This document shows positions 49,093-60,260 of a DNA stretch of 64,000 nucleotides, in pieces (positions within the stretch are counted from its first letter, which is position 1; each line of letters opens with the position of its first letter). The notes beneath the pieces are model-generated. The model was not told the DNA's origin. It was given only the letters and a program-made list of their open reading frames with translations, and did no database searches. Origin of the DNA: Arbacia lixula (Eukaryota; Echinodermata; Echinoidea; Arbacioida; Arbaciidae). The stretch lies in assembly GCA_963669155.1 (NCBI GenBank), contig OZ022577.1, positions 29,079,237-29,143,236 on the forward strand. The letters run 5' to 3'. The position numbers and the translations under genes were made by a program.

Positions 49093-49964
49093 CTCATTAT
49101 ATCACTCTTAACAAATGATTGAAGGCAGCCACACAGGCATGTAAGTATTTGTAGTTTTAAACAGATGACATCGCAGTCACTACTTAAGACTTGCCAATTT
49201 GGCTCTGTGATCACAGCTTGAAGATATAAACCAGTTTTAATTACAGGGTAATTAATTACTTATTGCTCTCTAAAAGCATCAAAATTGGCAGACATGTACT
49301 ATAGATCGGATGGCAAATTTAGATATTGGGCCCTGCAAAAATTTTAAAAAGTGACCATTCATTATCGTAATGGGACACATCTTTTTCTACAGACCTTCAG
49401 CTACAAAGTGAAAATAGTTACATCATATATTTTGATACAAATGATACTTTATCCTTGACATGTTGTGGAAATTACGATCATCATTTTGGATATGTACGAA
49501 CATTTTGAATATTTGAAATTAATTAATAAAACTTCCTGATATTTTTCATTTCATTATTTTGTCTTTTATTTGGTGTAGTCTTTAGTGTATGCATTAATGA
49601 AAGCTGCGAAAAGGTAAATTTCTGTGGGTAGTGATTACATGTGTGTGCTCCCATTGGCGTATAGTGAAGTTCCAGCTAAAACTATTTTATACTCAATTCA
49701 ATATGCAGAAACAACTTCTTGGAGACATGGTATGGCAGTATGACTCTTTTTGTGCAAGCTCTTTATTCTTTGAATAAAACATGAGTAATCATTGATTCAA
49801 AAGATTTCATGAGATTCAAAAATATTCATATCTCTATGTTAACGATGGAACACTAAAATAACTATCACAATTTCATTAGTATTTTCAAGCCCTATCCACA
49901 CTTGTAGGTCTACCTATAATGTAAAAACTTGCACAATTGATTTATTTGTGCGATAATATTGCGT

Positions 49965-50038
49965 AATTAATGCATATTTGCATATGAAACACACACAAAT
50001 CCCATAGAGCAGCAGTTTATCTGGCGCACAAAGGGCTA
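49965..50038. mobile_element. Short MITE, family C, partial
   Basis: Contains acacaaatcccatagagcag then cagtttatctggcgcacaaa then gggctaa, the family C right half. The left TTAA end is not clear. Confidence 0.6.
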
Positions 50039-50324
50039 AATGGTTACAATATGACGTACAGTGTGATCAGATTTGATTTAAATCCAGAGGGACACAGTTT
50101 GAAGAAAGCCATTCCTTGATTAGTCTTCTCTCTAGTCTTGCTGCACAATGGAGGAGTAGTATCCATTCAGTCCATCTCCTTCAAGACTCCTTGCCATCGG
50201 GTAACAATAGACAACCATTCATGTCTCTAAGGTCATACTACTACTTGCACCACTGTGACATTACATGACGTCAATGCCCGGATGAGAAGTCACCTCAATA
50301 AAGGTAGCGAGTGTGGCCCCTTTT

Positions 50325-50612
50325 TTTTTTATTGACAAAAGTCATGAAGAAACCCTGCATCGTACAGTAAGTATCAGCAGGATACCCTAATGGTAACGTG
50401 TGTGAAATCTAACATTCATAGCTTCACTACCCTTTTCATGAAAGGTGAAAAACTAACCTCGTTTTCATTTAAACTCCCTACTTTGTAGTGACCATAGTCT
50501 ACATTCAGACCATATTCTAGGAGCAGCATAAAGTTTTGGCTCTCTGGACTACAGGAACCACTGAATTTTGGATGCCCCCCCCCCCCTCACCCCCTCCAAA
50601 ATCCAACTCGTA
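50325..50612 (+). repeat. Dispersed repeat G, copy 2
   Basis: Partner of 15060-15360 (blocks listed there). It is interrupted by a poly-C run at about 50573-50587. Confidence 0.6.
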
Positions 50613-50676
50613 ATCTAGCAGTCAATATAATTCTGCTTAATGTCAGTCTCCAGTTCTGATATTGTGATGGGAGGTC

Positions 50677-51049
50677 TTAAAGGGCATATACTGTACTGGG
50701 AAGGCAGAAAAGCCTTCAAAAGGTGATCGTGAGCAATCTTCTTGCCAATGGTCTTAAATTCATGTATTGACAATTTTAGAAGCTTGGTGAAAGTTATTTG
50801 CCATCAAATGATCCACATATGGAATAATTAATGATAAATGATTAAATCCTCAAAATGTTCGGGCCGAACATTTTGAGGATTTGTGACTTAATCACTCATT
50901 ACTCCAAATGTAGATCATTTGATGGCAAATAGCTTTCAGCAAGCTACTTAAATGGTCAATACATGAATTTAAGACCATTGGCAAGAAGATTGCTTACAAT
51001 TACCTTTTAAAGGTTTTTTTGCCTTCCCAGTGCAGTATATGCCCCTTAA
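50677..51049. mobile_element. Large TTAA-flanked foldback (373 bp), piggyBac-like MITE
   Basis: TTAA (50677-50680) then AGGGCATATACTGTACTGGG at the left; CCCAGTGCAGTATATGCCCC then TTAA (51046-51049) at the right. The two arms are near-complementary over about 180 bp each, meeting at caaaatgttcgggccgaaca (centre near 50863). The element is almost entirely one hairpin. Confidence 0.88.
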
Positions 51050-51290
51050 GCATTATTTTCTTCACTTCTTGAGGTACATGTATTTACATAATTTCATTTT
51101 TTGCTGATCTGCAAAAAGGTTATATTTCATTTAAAGCAAGGTAGTTCTATAGAGAATTAGGGATGTTGCCAAATCATCCCTTTTGGAGTTGCCCATGAAG
51201 GTTAAGAACCAAGGACCGGTGCTAATAATTATGATTTTAAAACATTCCACAACTTCCTTTTAACATGTTTGATTTTCTCAAACATATATA

Positions 51291-51390
51291 GATATTCATG
51301 AAACCTTTACTAGTTCACTGCTGAAGTGCATTCAGCTACATGTATTGTTAGTAACTAACTAGGCTAGTAAGGTTTCAATAATATAGCTTG
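51291..51390 (+). mobile_element. Hairpin MITE family A
   Basis: Left atattcatgaaacctttact, right actaactaggctagtaaggt then ttcaataatatagc. Matches 10004 and 40377. Confidence 0.7.
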
Positions 51391-51850
51391 TGACTTCCTG
51401 ATTTTTCTACTTTTATTTAATTAAATTTCATATACTCGTCAGGGTTTCATTCTCCTATAAAAGAGCATCTGGAAAATGTGAAAATGCATCAGGATACGTA
51501 AACATGTACCCCAGCAAGTGTATTTTCGACTTGGCTGATAAAGTCAAAGAATGGTTATCCAGTTAAGTTCTATCTGTAATACATCTAAGCAACTTTAATG
51601 GAGCATCTGGAGAATGTGATAGCATACGTGTACCCGAGTGAGTGTATTTTGGTCTTGAATCAACCTGTGCATGTGTGTGTGGGTATGTGAGCATGCCCTG
51701 TATGGTCGTCAGGCTGATGGCTGATGGGTATTGACAAAGTGGTTGGCTGAGATGAGTCAACACACTAGCATCTCGTAATTGCCAATTAATGCTGGTTAAC
51801 CTTTCCTCACCTCTTGTTGTTATTGTTTCATAGTGGTTTACATCTACATG

Positions 51851-52046
51851 TAACACTCAAACAGCTCAAAGGAATTGGCAAATATATATATGTTTTGTCC
51901 AGTTCAGCATGAAACATGATGCTTTTTAGGCTAAAGCATCGTGTTTCATGCTGAACTGGACAAAATATACCACGGTTCAAAACTGTGGCTCCCTCCCTTT
52001 CTTCCCTTCCCCTTTCCCTATTCCAATTCCTTTGAGCTGTTGTGTA
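51851..52046. mobile_element. TA-flanked foldback, family M, internally deleted copy
   Basis: Ends AGCTCAAAGGAATTGGCA and CCAATTCCTTTGAGCTGTT. The core hairpin is TTTTGTCCAGTTCAGCATGA … TCATGCTGAACTGGACAAAA. Relative to 53607-53841 the left arm has lost the purine-rich segment and gained a short TA run. Confidence 0.85.
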
Positions 52047-52966
52047 TGTATGAAAGCTAAACTACAATGTATTGTTGGTATATTCACAAACGTAATGAGA
52101 AAAAAAAACACTAATATGACAAACATCTGCCGTTACCCTTTCCTCACCTCTCGTACTTGTTTCACAGTGGCCTATGTACCCCTGTATAAAAGCTCAACTA
52201 TTGTGAGCACATTCACAAATGAAGATTATTGTACAGTACTTTAAAAGCACTTAAGAAAATAAACAGTGACAAACATCTGCACACTGTTTAGATAAAAATG
52301 TAATGCATTTTAATACAACTTTAAAAAATAAATTGTGGCTCACTGCTCTCCTGAAGCAAATTTGAAGAAAAAAAAATGTTAAAGTACTTATAAATTAGGT
52401 GCACCATTAAAATACCCACGAGTGCCTGTGTATAAGACATCTAGTTTGAATGAATAAAATTGCCAAATGTTCTATTCCAACATGTATAAGATCTATAATT
52501 GACACAGCGCAAGAGTGTTCATTCACCAGCTGACAATCACACAGCAGTGACAGTGCGTCTATATTTGTATACACTCATACTAACTCTTGCGTTACAGAGA
52601 CTGGGTGGTCACTGGAGTCAAAGGGAATGAGATAATCTATTCTGAGCTAACTGGTTAATCCATTTGGAGTTTGGTTTTAGCATAATCCTTGTTCTGTTTT
52701 GAAAATACACCCGAAGTGTGTACATACAGGCCACTGAACCTTTTTGATCCTTGATACAGGGAAGCTGCCTTCAATAGCATTTTACAACTCAGAGGATTTC
52801 ATGAATGTGGATTTAAAACACTCATTTCCTGGTCTCACCATGGTGTCATTGTGATCTACATAATATAAGCTGACCAGGCCGAGGTCCCGATAGAATTGTG
52901 GCTCCTTGATTTTCGCTTAAGCATCAGTACCAGACAGTGATACAAGTAACAGCTTTCACTTGGCAT

Positions 52967-53219
52967 CAGGGTGGTCCCCAGTGTAGAAAACATGCGGTGC
53001 AAACACCACGCGTCAGGTCCAGAAAGTGATTGTGAGCCACGTGTAAATTCACTGCACCATGCGTAAAATCAGTATCAGTCTTATTATTCTTATTGTTTTT
53101 GCTTTCTTTGAGCCACGCGTTCCATAGTTGTGTACCACGCGTCCAGCACAGATATCTGACAAAAAGTGACATTCTGCTTTTTTGAGCCATGCGTAAAAGA
53201 TTTTCTGGTGACCACCCTG
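52967..53219. mobile_element. Non-autonomous hAT-type element, 253 bp
   Basis: Terminal inverted repeats CAGGGTGGTC / GACCACCCTG are bounded by a perfect 8-bp target-site duplication CTTGGCAT (52959-52966 and 53220-53227). CAGGG ends plus an 8-bp duplication are diagnostic of hAT elements. Six copies of CCAYGCGT or CCACGTGT lie inside (53006, 53037, 53057, 53113, 53135, 53187), plausible transposase-binding sites. No transposase ORF. Confidence 0.9.
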
Positions 53220-53293
53220 CTTGGCATGATGAATCCCAAAACCAGTGCTACTCATATAAATACATGTTTATTCTGTAGATAAAAACTAAACCA

Positions 53294-53430
53294 GGCCCAG
53301 TCTTCTTAAGTGTTGCGAGTGATCTGATTCCAATGCAAGTCCAATCCTGTGTCTCTAAATACAGTTTTACCATCGATATCAATTGCAAGTTGAGTTACGA
53401 TCAACTGCAATTCTCCATATGACAGGGCCC
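53294..53430. mobile_element. Hairpin MITE family D
   Basis: Left GGCCCAGTCTTCTTAAGTGT, right CAATTCTCCATATGACAGGG then CCC, with gatctgattccaatgcaagt and tacgatcaactgcaa inside. Confidence 0.7.
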
Positions 53431-53606
53431 TGGTTTCCATTGTTAGCAAACTGAAAATTGCTAATCAAATTTTAAGAGGTTCATGTACATGCAACACATT
53501 CCTCTGTCAATTATGACATACGTACGCAGGCATTAAAAGCATTGACCTACCCAAAAGCTTCAAAGGAAATATGAATCTTTGGTTTTTTATGTTTCTTTCT
53601 CATAAC

Positions 53607-53841
53607 TACACTCCAGCTCAAAGGAATTGGCATAAGGAAAGGAAAAGGGAAGAAAGGGAAGGAGCCGCAGTTTTAAACCGGGGTATATTTTGTCCAGTTC
53701 AGCATGAAACATGATGCTTTTTAGGCTAATGCATCATGTTGCATGCTGAACTGGACAAAATATACCACGGTTTAAAACTGCGGCTCCTTCCCTTTCTTCC
53801 CTTTCCCTTTCCCTATGCCAATTCCTTTGACCTGTAGTGTA
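53607..53841. mobile_element. TA-flanked foldback, family M, full copy
   Basis: 235 bp. TA edges, ends TACACTCCAGCTCAAAGG / CCTTTGACCTGTAGTGTA. Each arm of about 105 bp contains a purine/pyrimidine tract (aaaggaaaagggaagaaagg) and TATTTTGTCCAGTTCAGCAT. The centre is atgctttttaggctaatgca. CACT-type ends and TA duplication suggest Tc1/mariner mobilisation. Confidence 0.88.
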
Positions 53842-54417
53842 CATATCAGTCAAAAAAATCCATAAAAATTTCAGAGAACCTTGAAATGTCAAGGCATAGA
53901 TTTACATAAAGATATCAAGCTGTGTAAGGAGAGCTTGTGAAATAAGTTTTTATCTATTAACATGAATAGAAATACACCTCACAGCTTTCTACATGTACAT
54001 GTGTTCCCCTTACTTATCAATAGTATTTCCTTTCATTAAACAAATATATATATAAATTTCATACGCCTGCAATCGGGAAACATCACTTTTAAGCGTGTTT
54101 TAACACAAACTTCTTTCCTTGGACCTCTCAGTTTGGCCTTATCATACATTTCTGATGGCTCACATTCAACCCCCAAGACTGCATACCAAGCCAGACTGAG
54201 TATCAAATCATGATGCTCAACAGGTGTATGTAGATGTTTTGCTACCTCAGAGATTTCTTGAACAAAATGCCTCTTAGAAACATACATCTTAGTATGTCAT
54301 AATCAATCAGAAACTGGGGTAAATTGTGCAAGATGAAACCTTCCAAACAAGAGCTGAATTCCCAGCACAGGGTATACTTGTACCTAAAGGTCATGCCAGC
54401 CTAAAGGCTTGTGGTAC

Positions 54418-55151
54418 CAGGGATGTGTTATGGAAGGATATGAAGCAACTTTCTTTCTTTGAACCCATGCGTGGCACCGCAAAATAATTATGTGGTCTCA
54501 GCATGTGCTTTTCAGGTGGTTTAACAATAACGAACAGGATTGCGTAGCAACGGTTTCTCAGAGAGAACAAAAGAAATGTAGAGTCTTAGTTTGTTCGCTT
54601 GTCCAGGTCTGTTGGATTGCATCAATACTTTTGTGAGGAAACGAGATATCAGTGAACAAAAATAAACAGGTTTTTTTTTAGTAAAATATCTCAGCTGCGT
54701 TCAGATGCACGCAAACTCTGTTAATGAAAATAAAGAGCTTAAGATATAATTTTGATGATGATTGAATTCCACATTTCTGGAAATTGCCGGAAAGTGAAGA
54801 AATTTGTTAATTGTGTAAGTAGGAATATTATCTTATTTCTCCGTTTATGCACCATTCAACAATTATTTAGAAGAAAGCCGAGTACAGGATCTTTAGTGGT
54901 GTTGCCCTTAACTTTCTTGAAAATTGCAAAATAATGTGATAAGAAACAGCTTCGAGAGACAAAACAAGGAATTAAAGATATTGCTTTCCAAGTTGAGAGC
55001 AGCTAAATGTCATGCCACGCATGGGTCATCCAAGCATTGTAGTGATTATGGAATTCTTTTGACATTCATTAGCACGCTTTAGTATCCATCAGATGTTTGA
55101 ATGTATTATGCTTACGTTGTTTCTCTTAAGTTGTTTCCTAACACATCCCTG
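54418..55151. mobile_element. Second hAT-like element, 734 bp
   Basis: Perfect 13-bp terminal inverted repeats CAGGGATGTGTTA / TAACACATCCCTG with a 7-bp direct repeat GTGGTAC on both sides (54411-54417, 55152-55158). Subterminal inverted ACCCATGCGTGGCA (54464) and TGCCACGCATGGGT (55013) carry the same CCATGCGT word as the 253-bp element. The internal ORFs are short and show no transposase similarity. Confidence 0.85.
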
Positions 55152-55383
55152 GTGGTACAGAGGCAAAGAACTATGCTGTGGAGTAAGATACATGTACTAG
55201 ATATTCTCAAATATTCATATGTCAGAATTTGTAAAAGATACAACAATCAGCTCCAGGGTAATTTCCATCAGGAATGTCCTTACTCAAAGGGCATGACCAC
55301 TTCCCCCAAATAACCTCTACACCTGCTCTGAGACTGTTTTTTTTATACAGTGGACATTGTATTTAACATATCTTGTAGATGTC

Positions 55384-55543
55384 TTAAAGGGTTACTAAAT
55401 TAGAAAAATAAGTTCCAACTAATCTATGTAAAATTATCCACTAAAAACGAATTTCACATTCGTTTGCCGCAATATAGTCTCATTTTGACGAAAATTTACA
55501 TAGATTAGTGGGAACTTATTTTTCTAATTTAGTAACCCTTTAA
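55384..55543. mobile_element. TTAA-flanked foldback (160 bp), piggyBac-like MITE
   Basis: TTAA then AGGGTTACTAAATTAGAAAA at the left; TTTTCTAATTTAGTAACCCT then TTAA at the right. The arms pair for at least 50 bp, up to …ctaatctatgtaaa / tttacatagattag. The TTAA-AGGG start is shared with 50677-51049. Confidence 0.88.
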
Positions 55544-56528
55544 GGACAAGTATGCACAATTTCATTCTTCAGTATTGTAGCTTCACACCCTGAACATGGA
55601 CTGTATGCGCATAAACCAATTTATAGTACTTGCTGGCACTCACACCATTTCTGGCCGCTAGCACGTACACAATAACAACTACATTGTACCTAAGTGGTTT
55701 TGGGGAGTCCTCTGAAGCGTATCTCTGAACATGGTCCACAGACCAGATAGCAAATCCATGGTTGGATGTCCTATTTTCCAATTATTTTTGAAAAGCATTT
55801 TGATTGCCTACAGTTAAGTGATTATGGTCAGTAGAGCATAAATTTTCACACTTTCATATGTATGTTGGTACAAATTAAAGTTCTCCTTCTGTTGCTATTA
55901 TGTATACAACATTTTCTATTAGATCGTAATATAGACATATCTCTATTAGATAAACATATGCATCTTTGTTCCTTTTAGGCTATTGAGTGAATATCTGCTT
56001 TGTGATTTCCAGACAAGCCTTTTCTCAACATGGATGATCGTAGTTGATGATCAAATCATACTTGTGATAAAAATATTCTGATTGCTTGTGATTATGTTCA
56101 GAAATCTTGTGATTCATTGTGGACAGTGTCGGATTTAAGAGCAAAATGTGATGTATGTTGTGATTTAAATCAATATCCATAAGTTTGAAAAATCCATTTG
56201 AATTTGATACGAGGGTTCTTTTATCAAATCAAAATGTGACAGGCAATCACAATGACTTTCTGAACTGTAAATGTGACTCATTTGTCTTTTTTTTTATGTT
56301 TCCTCTCATTATACAGCACTATGAATAAAATATTATACATAATTTTACAACAACCAATTTCCACAACCTGCTCAAAGTTAATACAACATGTATGTATTAT
56401 AATAATGTCCTGTTTATTTGCATCAGCCTCATTAGCTGTGGTACTACCATTCTTTATAAAATCATTTTCCATTTAGTGCAGACTAGCATGCTTGGTTGTT
56501 CATATCCACCATCTGCTCCATCCGCCCT

Positions 56529-56620
56529 ATCAGCCCTTTGAGTGCAAGAAAAACTGCTGCTCTATGGGATTTATGTGACTTATTTGTGAAAAGAGGGTCC
56601 AATGGCACATAAAGTGTTAA
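56529..56620 (-). mobile_element. Short TTAA-type MITE, family C
   Basis: Right end AAAGTGTTAA, left TCAGCCCTTTGAGTGCAAGA. Internal actgctgctctatgggattt then atgtgact match the family core in reverse. Confidence 0.65.
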
Positions 56621-56761
56621 AAATACCTGGTTAAATGGGTAATAATACTGCAAAATGAGGTGTAGCAAATTAAAAAGGCTGTGTCAGAACAGACTGAAAT
56701 CATTGGTATTCATGTACAGCGATTGCACCAGTTGCACATCGTGTTGTGCTTTTCCAATACA

Positions 56762-56975
56762 AGCGATTTTTGTAATGTATTCACAACTTAACCTCTAAAT
56801 ACTAAGTAACAATTTATGACATTCACCTATATGTTGTTATTTAGTTTCAATGGGTTGACTGCACTCGGAATCTATAAGTTGTTGCTACTGAGACAAACCT
56901 CAGACAGGCTTTGAGGTTAGTAAGGATTTGTTTCAACGACGTGCATAAAATTTGCATACATAACAAAAATGGTCT
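56762..56975 (+). mobile_element. Dispersed MITE-like repeat, family E, good copy
   Basis: Starts TTTTTGTAATGTATTCACAA and ends TTTGCATACATAACAAAAATGGTCTA. Contains gttgttgctactgagacaaa then cctcagacaggctttg. Confidence 0.8.
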
Positions 56976-57402
56976 ATTGACATGCACGGGAGGCAGAGAC
57001 ATACAGGATCAGAATATTTTATATATACACAAATGGAAGTAGAATAACATTAGAGCCCGCAGAAATATACTGCAATATAGCCTGCAATCCCCTTTAAAAA
57101 TTACTTTCATTAGCTTCATCTAACAATTGTACAACTCGATCACAGAAGAGGAGTTGAAGCTGGATTAATTTATAGTCCCACTTCATAAAACAGACATTGT
57201 AAAACAAATATGAATTTGTGTGAAAGGGCAACACAGCAAACTCTGGGATGCATAATATGTAAAATGTAAATCCCCTCATTTGCTGAATTGCTCCATTAAC
57301 ACAGACTCTCAAATGTGTATTATTTTAACTTATATGATGGAAGACTGCTACATCATATTATCACCCAATAAGTGCATTGTACATGTAAGAAAGCTTTATA
57401 GC

Positions 57403-57568
57403 AGTCACCTGTATTCTGTGATTTAGTTTCAATGGCTGAAATGCACTCTGAATTGTGTTAAATAGTTATTGTTACTCAGACAAACCTAAGACAAGCTTTG
57501 GGGTTGCTCATAACTTATTGTTAAAACACCATGCAAAATTTGTATGTATTATGAACATGGTCAATTGG
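57403..57568 (+). mobile_element. Dispersed MITE-like repeat, family E, 5'-truncated
   Basis: Begins within the family at cacctgtattctgtgattta, continues tcaatggctgaaatgcactc and cagacaaacctaagacaagc, and ends atgaacatggtcaattgg. Confidence 0.7.
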
Positions 57569-58308
57569 TAGTATATGATGCACGAGCATCATAGGCCAAG
57601 TTACTGTACGGCATACAGCTTGTCCACTCAGCTTCACTTACTGGGATATTATAATGCAAGAATGAGTCTTCTTCCGAAGTGTCTCTGATACACATAAATG
57701 TTACCTTTTTTGTGGGTGACACTACACAAATAATGCACAGGTGAAAGTGCGTTTGTGGTGATGCGGCACACCAGAGGGATTTACAATGGTATATCATATG
57801 AAGGTATTAAGAGGACTACAACTAATCTAGCTTTTCATGGGAAACATCCGTCAAGGAGGTTTTGGCAGCCTCAAATCCCAGTCATCCAAATTTACGAGAT
57901 CTTTTCATGCTTCCTGAATCAGTTCCATGAATCAAATCATCCTATTCTTCATCAGCACCCATTTAATAATTTTTATTGTTTTGAACTTTCATGGATGCAA
58001 TGATTGGGATCTGCTAACTCTTTGATGATTGCCATAGTTCCTCTTAGTCATTGAATAGAATGCATGTACATGAATACAATAAGGGCAAATAATCACACTT
58101 CTGTACAGAGTTGACTATCATTCATTTGACACTTCTGGGTTTAGAATAGGGTACATTGTCTGAACAAGGATGTGCCTGCATTGTATGATTTCTAATGGGA
58201 TCCACTGAGTGAAGTGCATCCAATCAAAAATGTATCCACATATCAATAATATTTTTACAATGTAACATTTTTGTTAAGTATACAAATTCAATGAATGTTA
58301 TTTAAGCA

Positions 58309-58478
58309 ATATGTTACTAAGGATAACTCCAAAGCTCATCTGAGGTTTGTCCGAGTAGCAACAACTACTGTAATGGATTCAGATTGCGTTCCATCCATTC
58401 GAACTGAGTCACTAGTTAAAGGTGGATGAATCACTATTCACTCACTACGCAATGAGGGTAAAAGCTGTGAATACATCA
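58309..58478 (-). mobile_element. Dispersed MITE-like repeat, family E, reverse copy
   Basis: In reverse: gtgatgtattcacagctttt, then aatggatggaacgcaatctg, then gttgttgctactcggacaaa, then cctcagatgagctttggagt. About 0.5 kb from exon 1. Confidence 0.7.
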
Positions 58479-58975
58479 CAAACACGGCACACACATGTTA
58501 TTAGATGGCACATGACTGAATGGATAAAAATACTGTGCACAGCTTAAAACCACCAGTATTGTTCTACATTGATACACATGGTGGTTAACAGAAAGAGTTG
58601 TCTTATCTTTGTTCTTATACTGTTTGAATATTTTATTCCAACATTTGTTTGTAAAAGACAGTCCTCTCATGAAGGATATCTGACCCAGTTTGTTCTCCCA
58701 CTGCTTATATTAGTTTTCATTCACTTTGGGTTAAATGTCTTTTCATTTTTACATAAACGTCATATGACCTGAAAATCACTACATTTAACAGAACATTTCA
58801 ATGACTGTTTTCTGCATGGTATCTTTCGTGTCCATTACTAATGATGTATATGATGTCATATACCGATTACTTCATTAAATATTCATGATTGCAATTCTTA
58901 CATGGGAATACATTATAAAGATTTAAATGATATCATAGCTATAAATACAGTGATAATGAATTGTAGTGTACTTAC

Positions 58976-59062
58976 TCCATCTTCGTATCTGTCAAACATG
59001 GCTCCATTTTTGAGGGGCTCAGGAACGCAGACTTGCCACTGGAATACATACTGCTTAGCCAT
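58976..59062 (-). CDS. PLCB4: PLC-beta4/norpA-like exon 1 with start codon
   Basis: An 87-nt coding part: 29 codons MAKQYVFQWQVCVPEPLK then NGAMFDRYEDG, matching the PLCB4 N terminus (MAKpYxFxW…GxxFDRYEx) and NorpA. The start is chosen because it has a strong context (CCCACCATGG) and an in-frame TAG three codons upstream (59069-59071), and the alignment begins exactly here. The donor GGA|GTAAGT is phase 0. The 5' UTR continues to the right for an unknown length. Confidence 0.95.
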
Positions 59063-60260
59063 GGTGGGCTAGCTTGTGCGTCCCACAAATCAACTCATGC
59101 ATCCGTTCCAAAATGGACTGGCAGAATCGCCAGTAGAATTCACCACGCTGCACAGCCGCGGCCGGTCCCCTCTCTCTCTCCAAACCGCACAATGTCCAAA
59201 TGTTGCGATGCACTGAAACAATCGTAATTGTCTTTATCCAGTCTGGTGGATCAATTCAAGGTTGGAATTATCCAGATGGTGATGGCTAGAGTTAGATGGA
59301 TAATTTGAGAGAAATCCACAGTATATATCCAGAATATCTAGTGCTGATGTACTGTAGTAGCAGGGAAGCATGTGTGTGTATGTGTGTGTGTGTGTGTGTG
59401 CCGGTGTGTGTGTGTATGACGAGTGCACAAGAATGTGAAGCATTGCCCTACATCACATCACAGCCGCACCGACCGTACATCACCAGCTTAGCTTGGCTGG
59501 CCAGAAAGCAAGATGAAGTGCCTGGAGGTCCACACAAATACACAGCAGCATGCATGCACACCGACCGTAGAGAAGAGAGAAGGAAGGGAGGGGGGGGGTG
59601 CAGTCGGTGAGAGCGAGCGAGCGGGCGACCGAGATGCGATCAATTTGTGATGCCGTTCATGCACAAGGCACTCCGCTGGTCCCCTACGCCTTGCCTGCCT
59701 AGCCTGGCTGCGTGTGATGCTTTACTCCGCGTCTTCCCGAAATGCCAAGTGCTAGCCTCGCTGCACAGCCCTCGCTCCGCCACCACTGTCACAGTGTGCA
59801 ATACCAGGCTGCAGGGCCGCTTTTTCCCCCTGCTTTACCTCTCCCACATTCACATAATTCATCAGCAAAGCTCATTTGCTATCTTTGGGGAGCCAGCAGC
59901 GCTCAGGCAAGAGTTGAGTGTATGAGAGTGTGTGTGTGTGTGTGTGTCTCTCTCTCTCTCTCTATCTCTATGTTGCAGCAGTGTACGTCCATACACACAC
60001 ATGTCCCTAACTGGTAGATGCACTCACTGCTACAGGGTAGCTTGCAGTGATGAAATGCATGCAAGCATGTCTTCTGTCTCTGTGTGTATGCCTGTGTGTG
60101 TCCCTGTCTGTGTCGCTGTGTGTTTGCTGTTGCTGCTCTGCTCGCTATCTACTCGAGGAACTCCTGCTCTTCATTTCTTGTCATCGTAGTTGATACGGCC
60201 TGTAGCATTGCCTCCTATCCGCCAGACCCCTCTCCTCTGCCTCTAGAGGAAACCAAGAAA
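59063..60260 (-). promoter_or_regulatory. PLCB4: 5' UTR and likely promoter zone of the PLC-beta4-like gene
   Basis: Just upstream of the ATG the DNA becomes GC- and CpG-richer (for example gccgcggccggtcc near 59153 and gagcgagcgagcgggcgacc near 59612) than anywhere else in the window, as at many invertebrate promoters. It also holds two (TG)n runs (59369-59415, 59930-59962) and a C/T-rich stretch. I see no convincing TATA box and cannot place the start site. Confidence 0.5.

Larger units (their letters stand above)
37477..58975 (-). other. PLCB4: Intron 1 of the PLC-beta4-like gene (21.5 kb)
   Basis: Donor GTAAGT after exon 1, acceptor CAG before exon 2. It contains most of the TIR elements in the window (48.4-55.5 kb cluster), MITE families A, B, C, D, E and F, and an eight-unit short tandem array (46.8-47.5 kb). 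No credible alternative first exon or nested gene was seen. Stretches 38.4-40.3, 41.6-46.7, 47.5-48.3, 49.1-49.9 and 55.6-56.5 kb hold nothing I can name. Confidence 0.88.
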
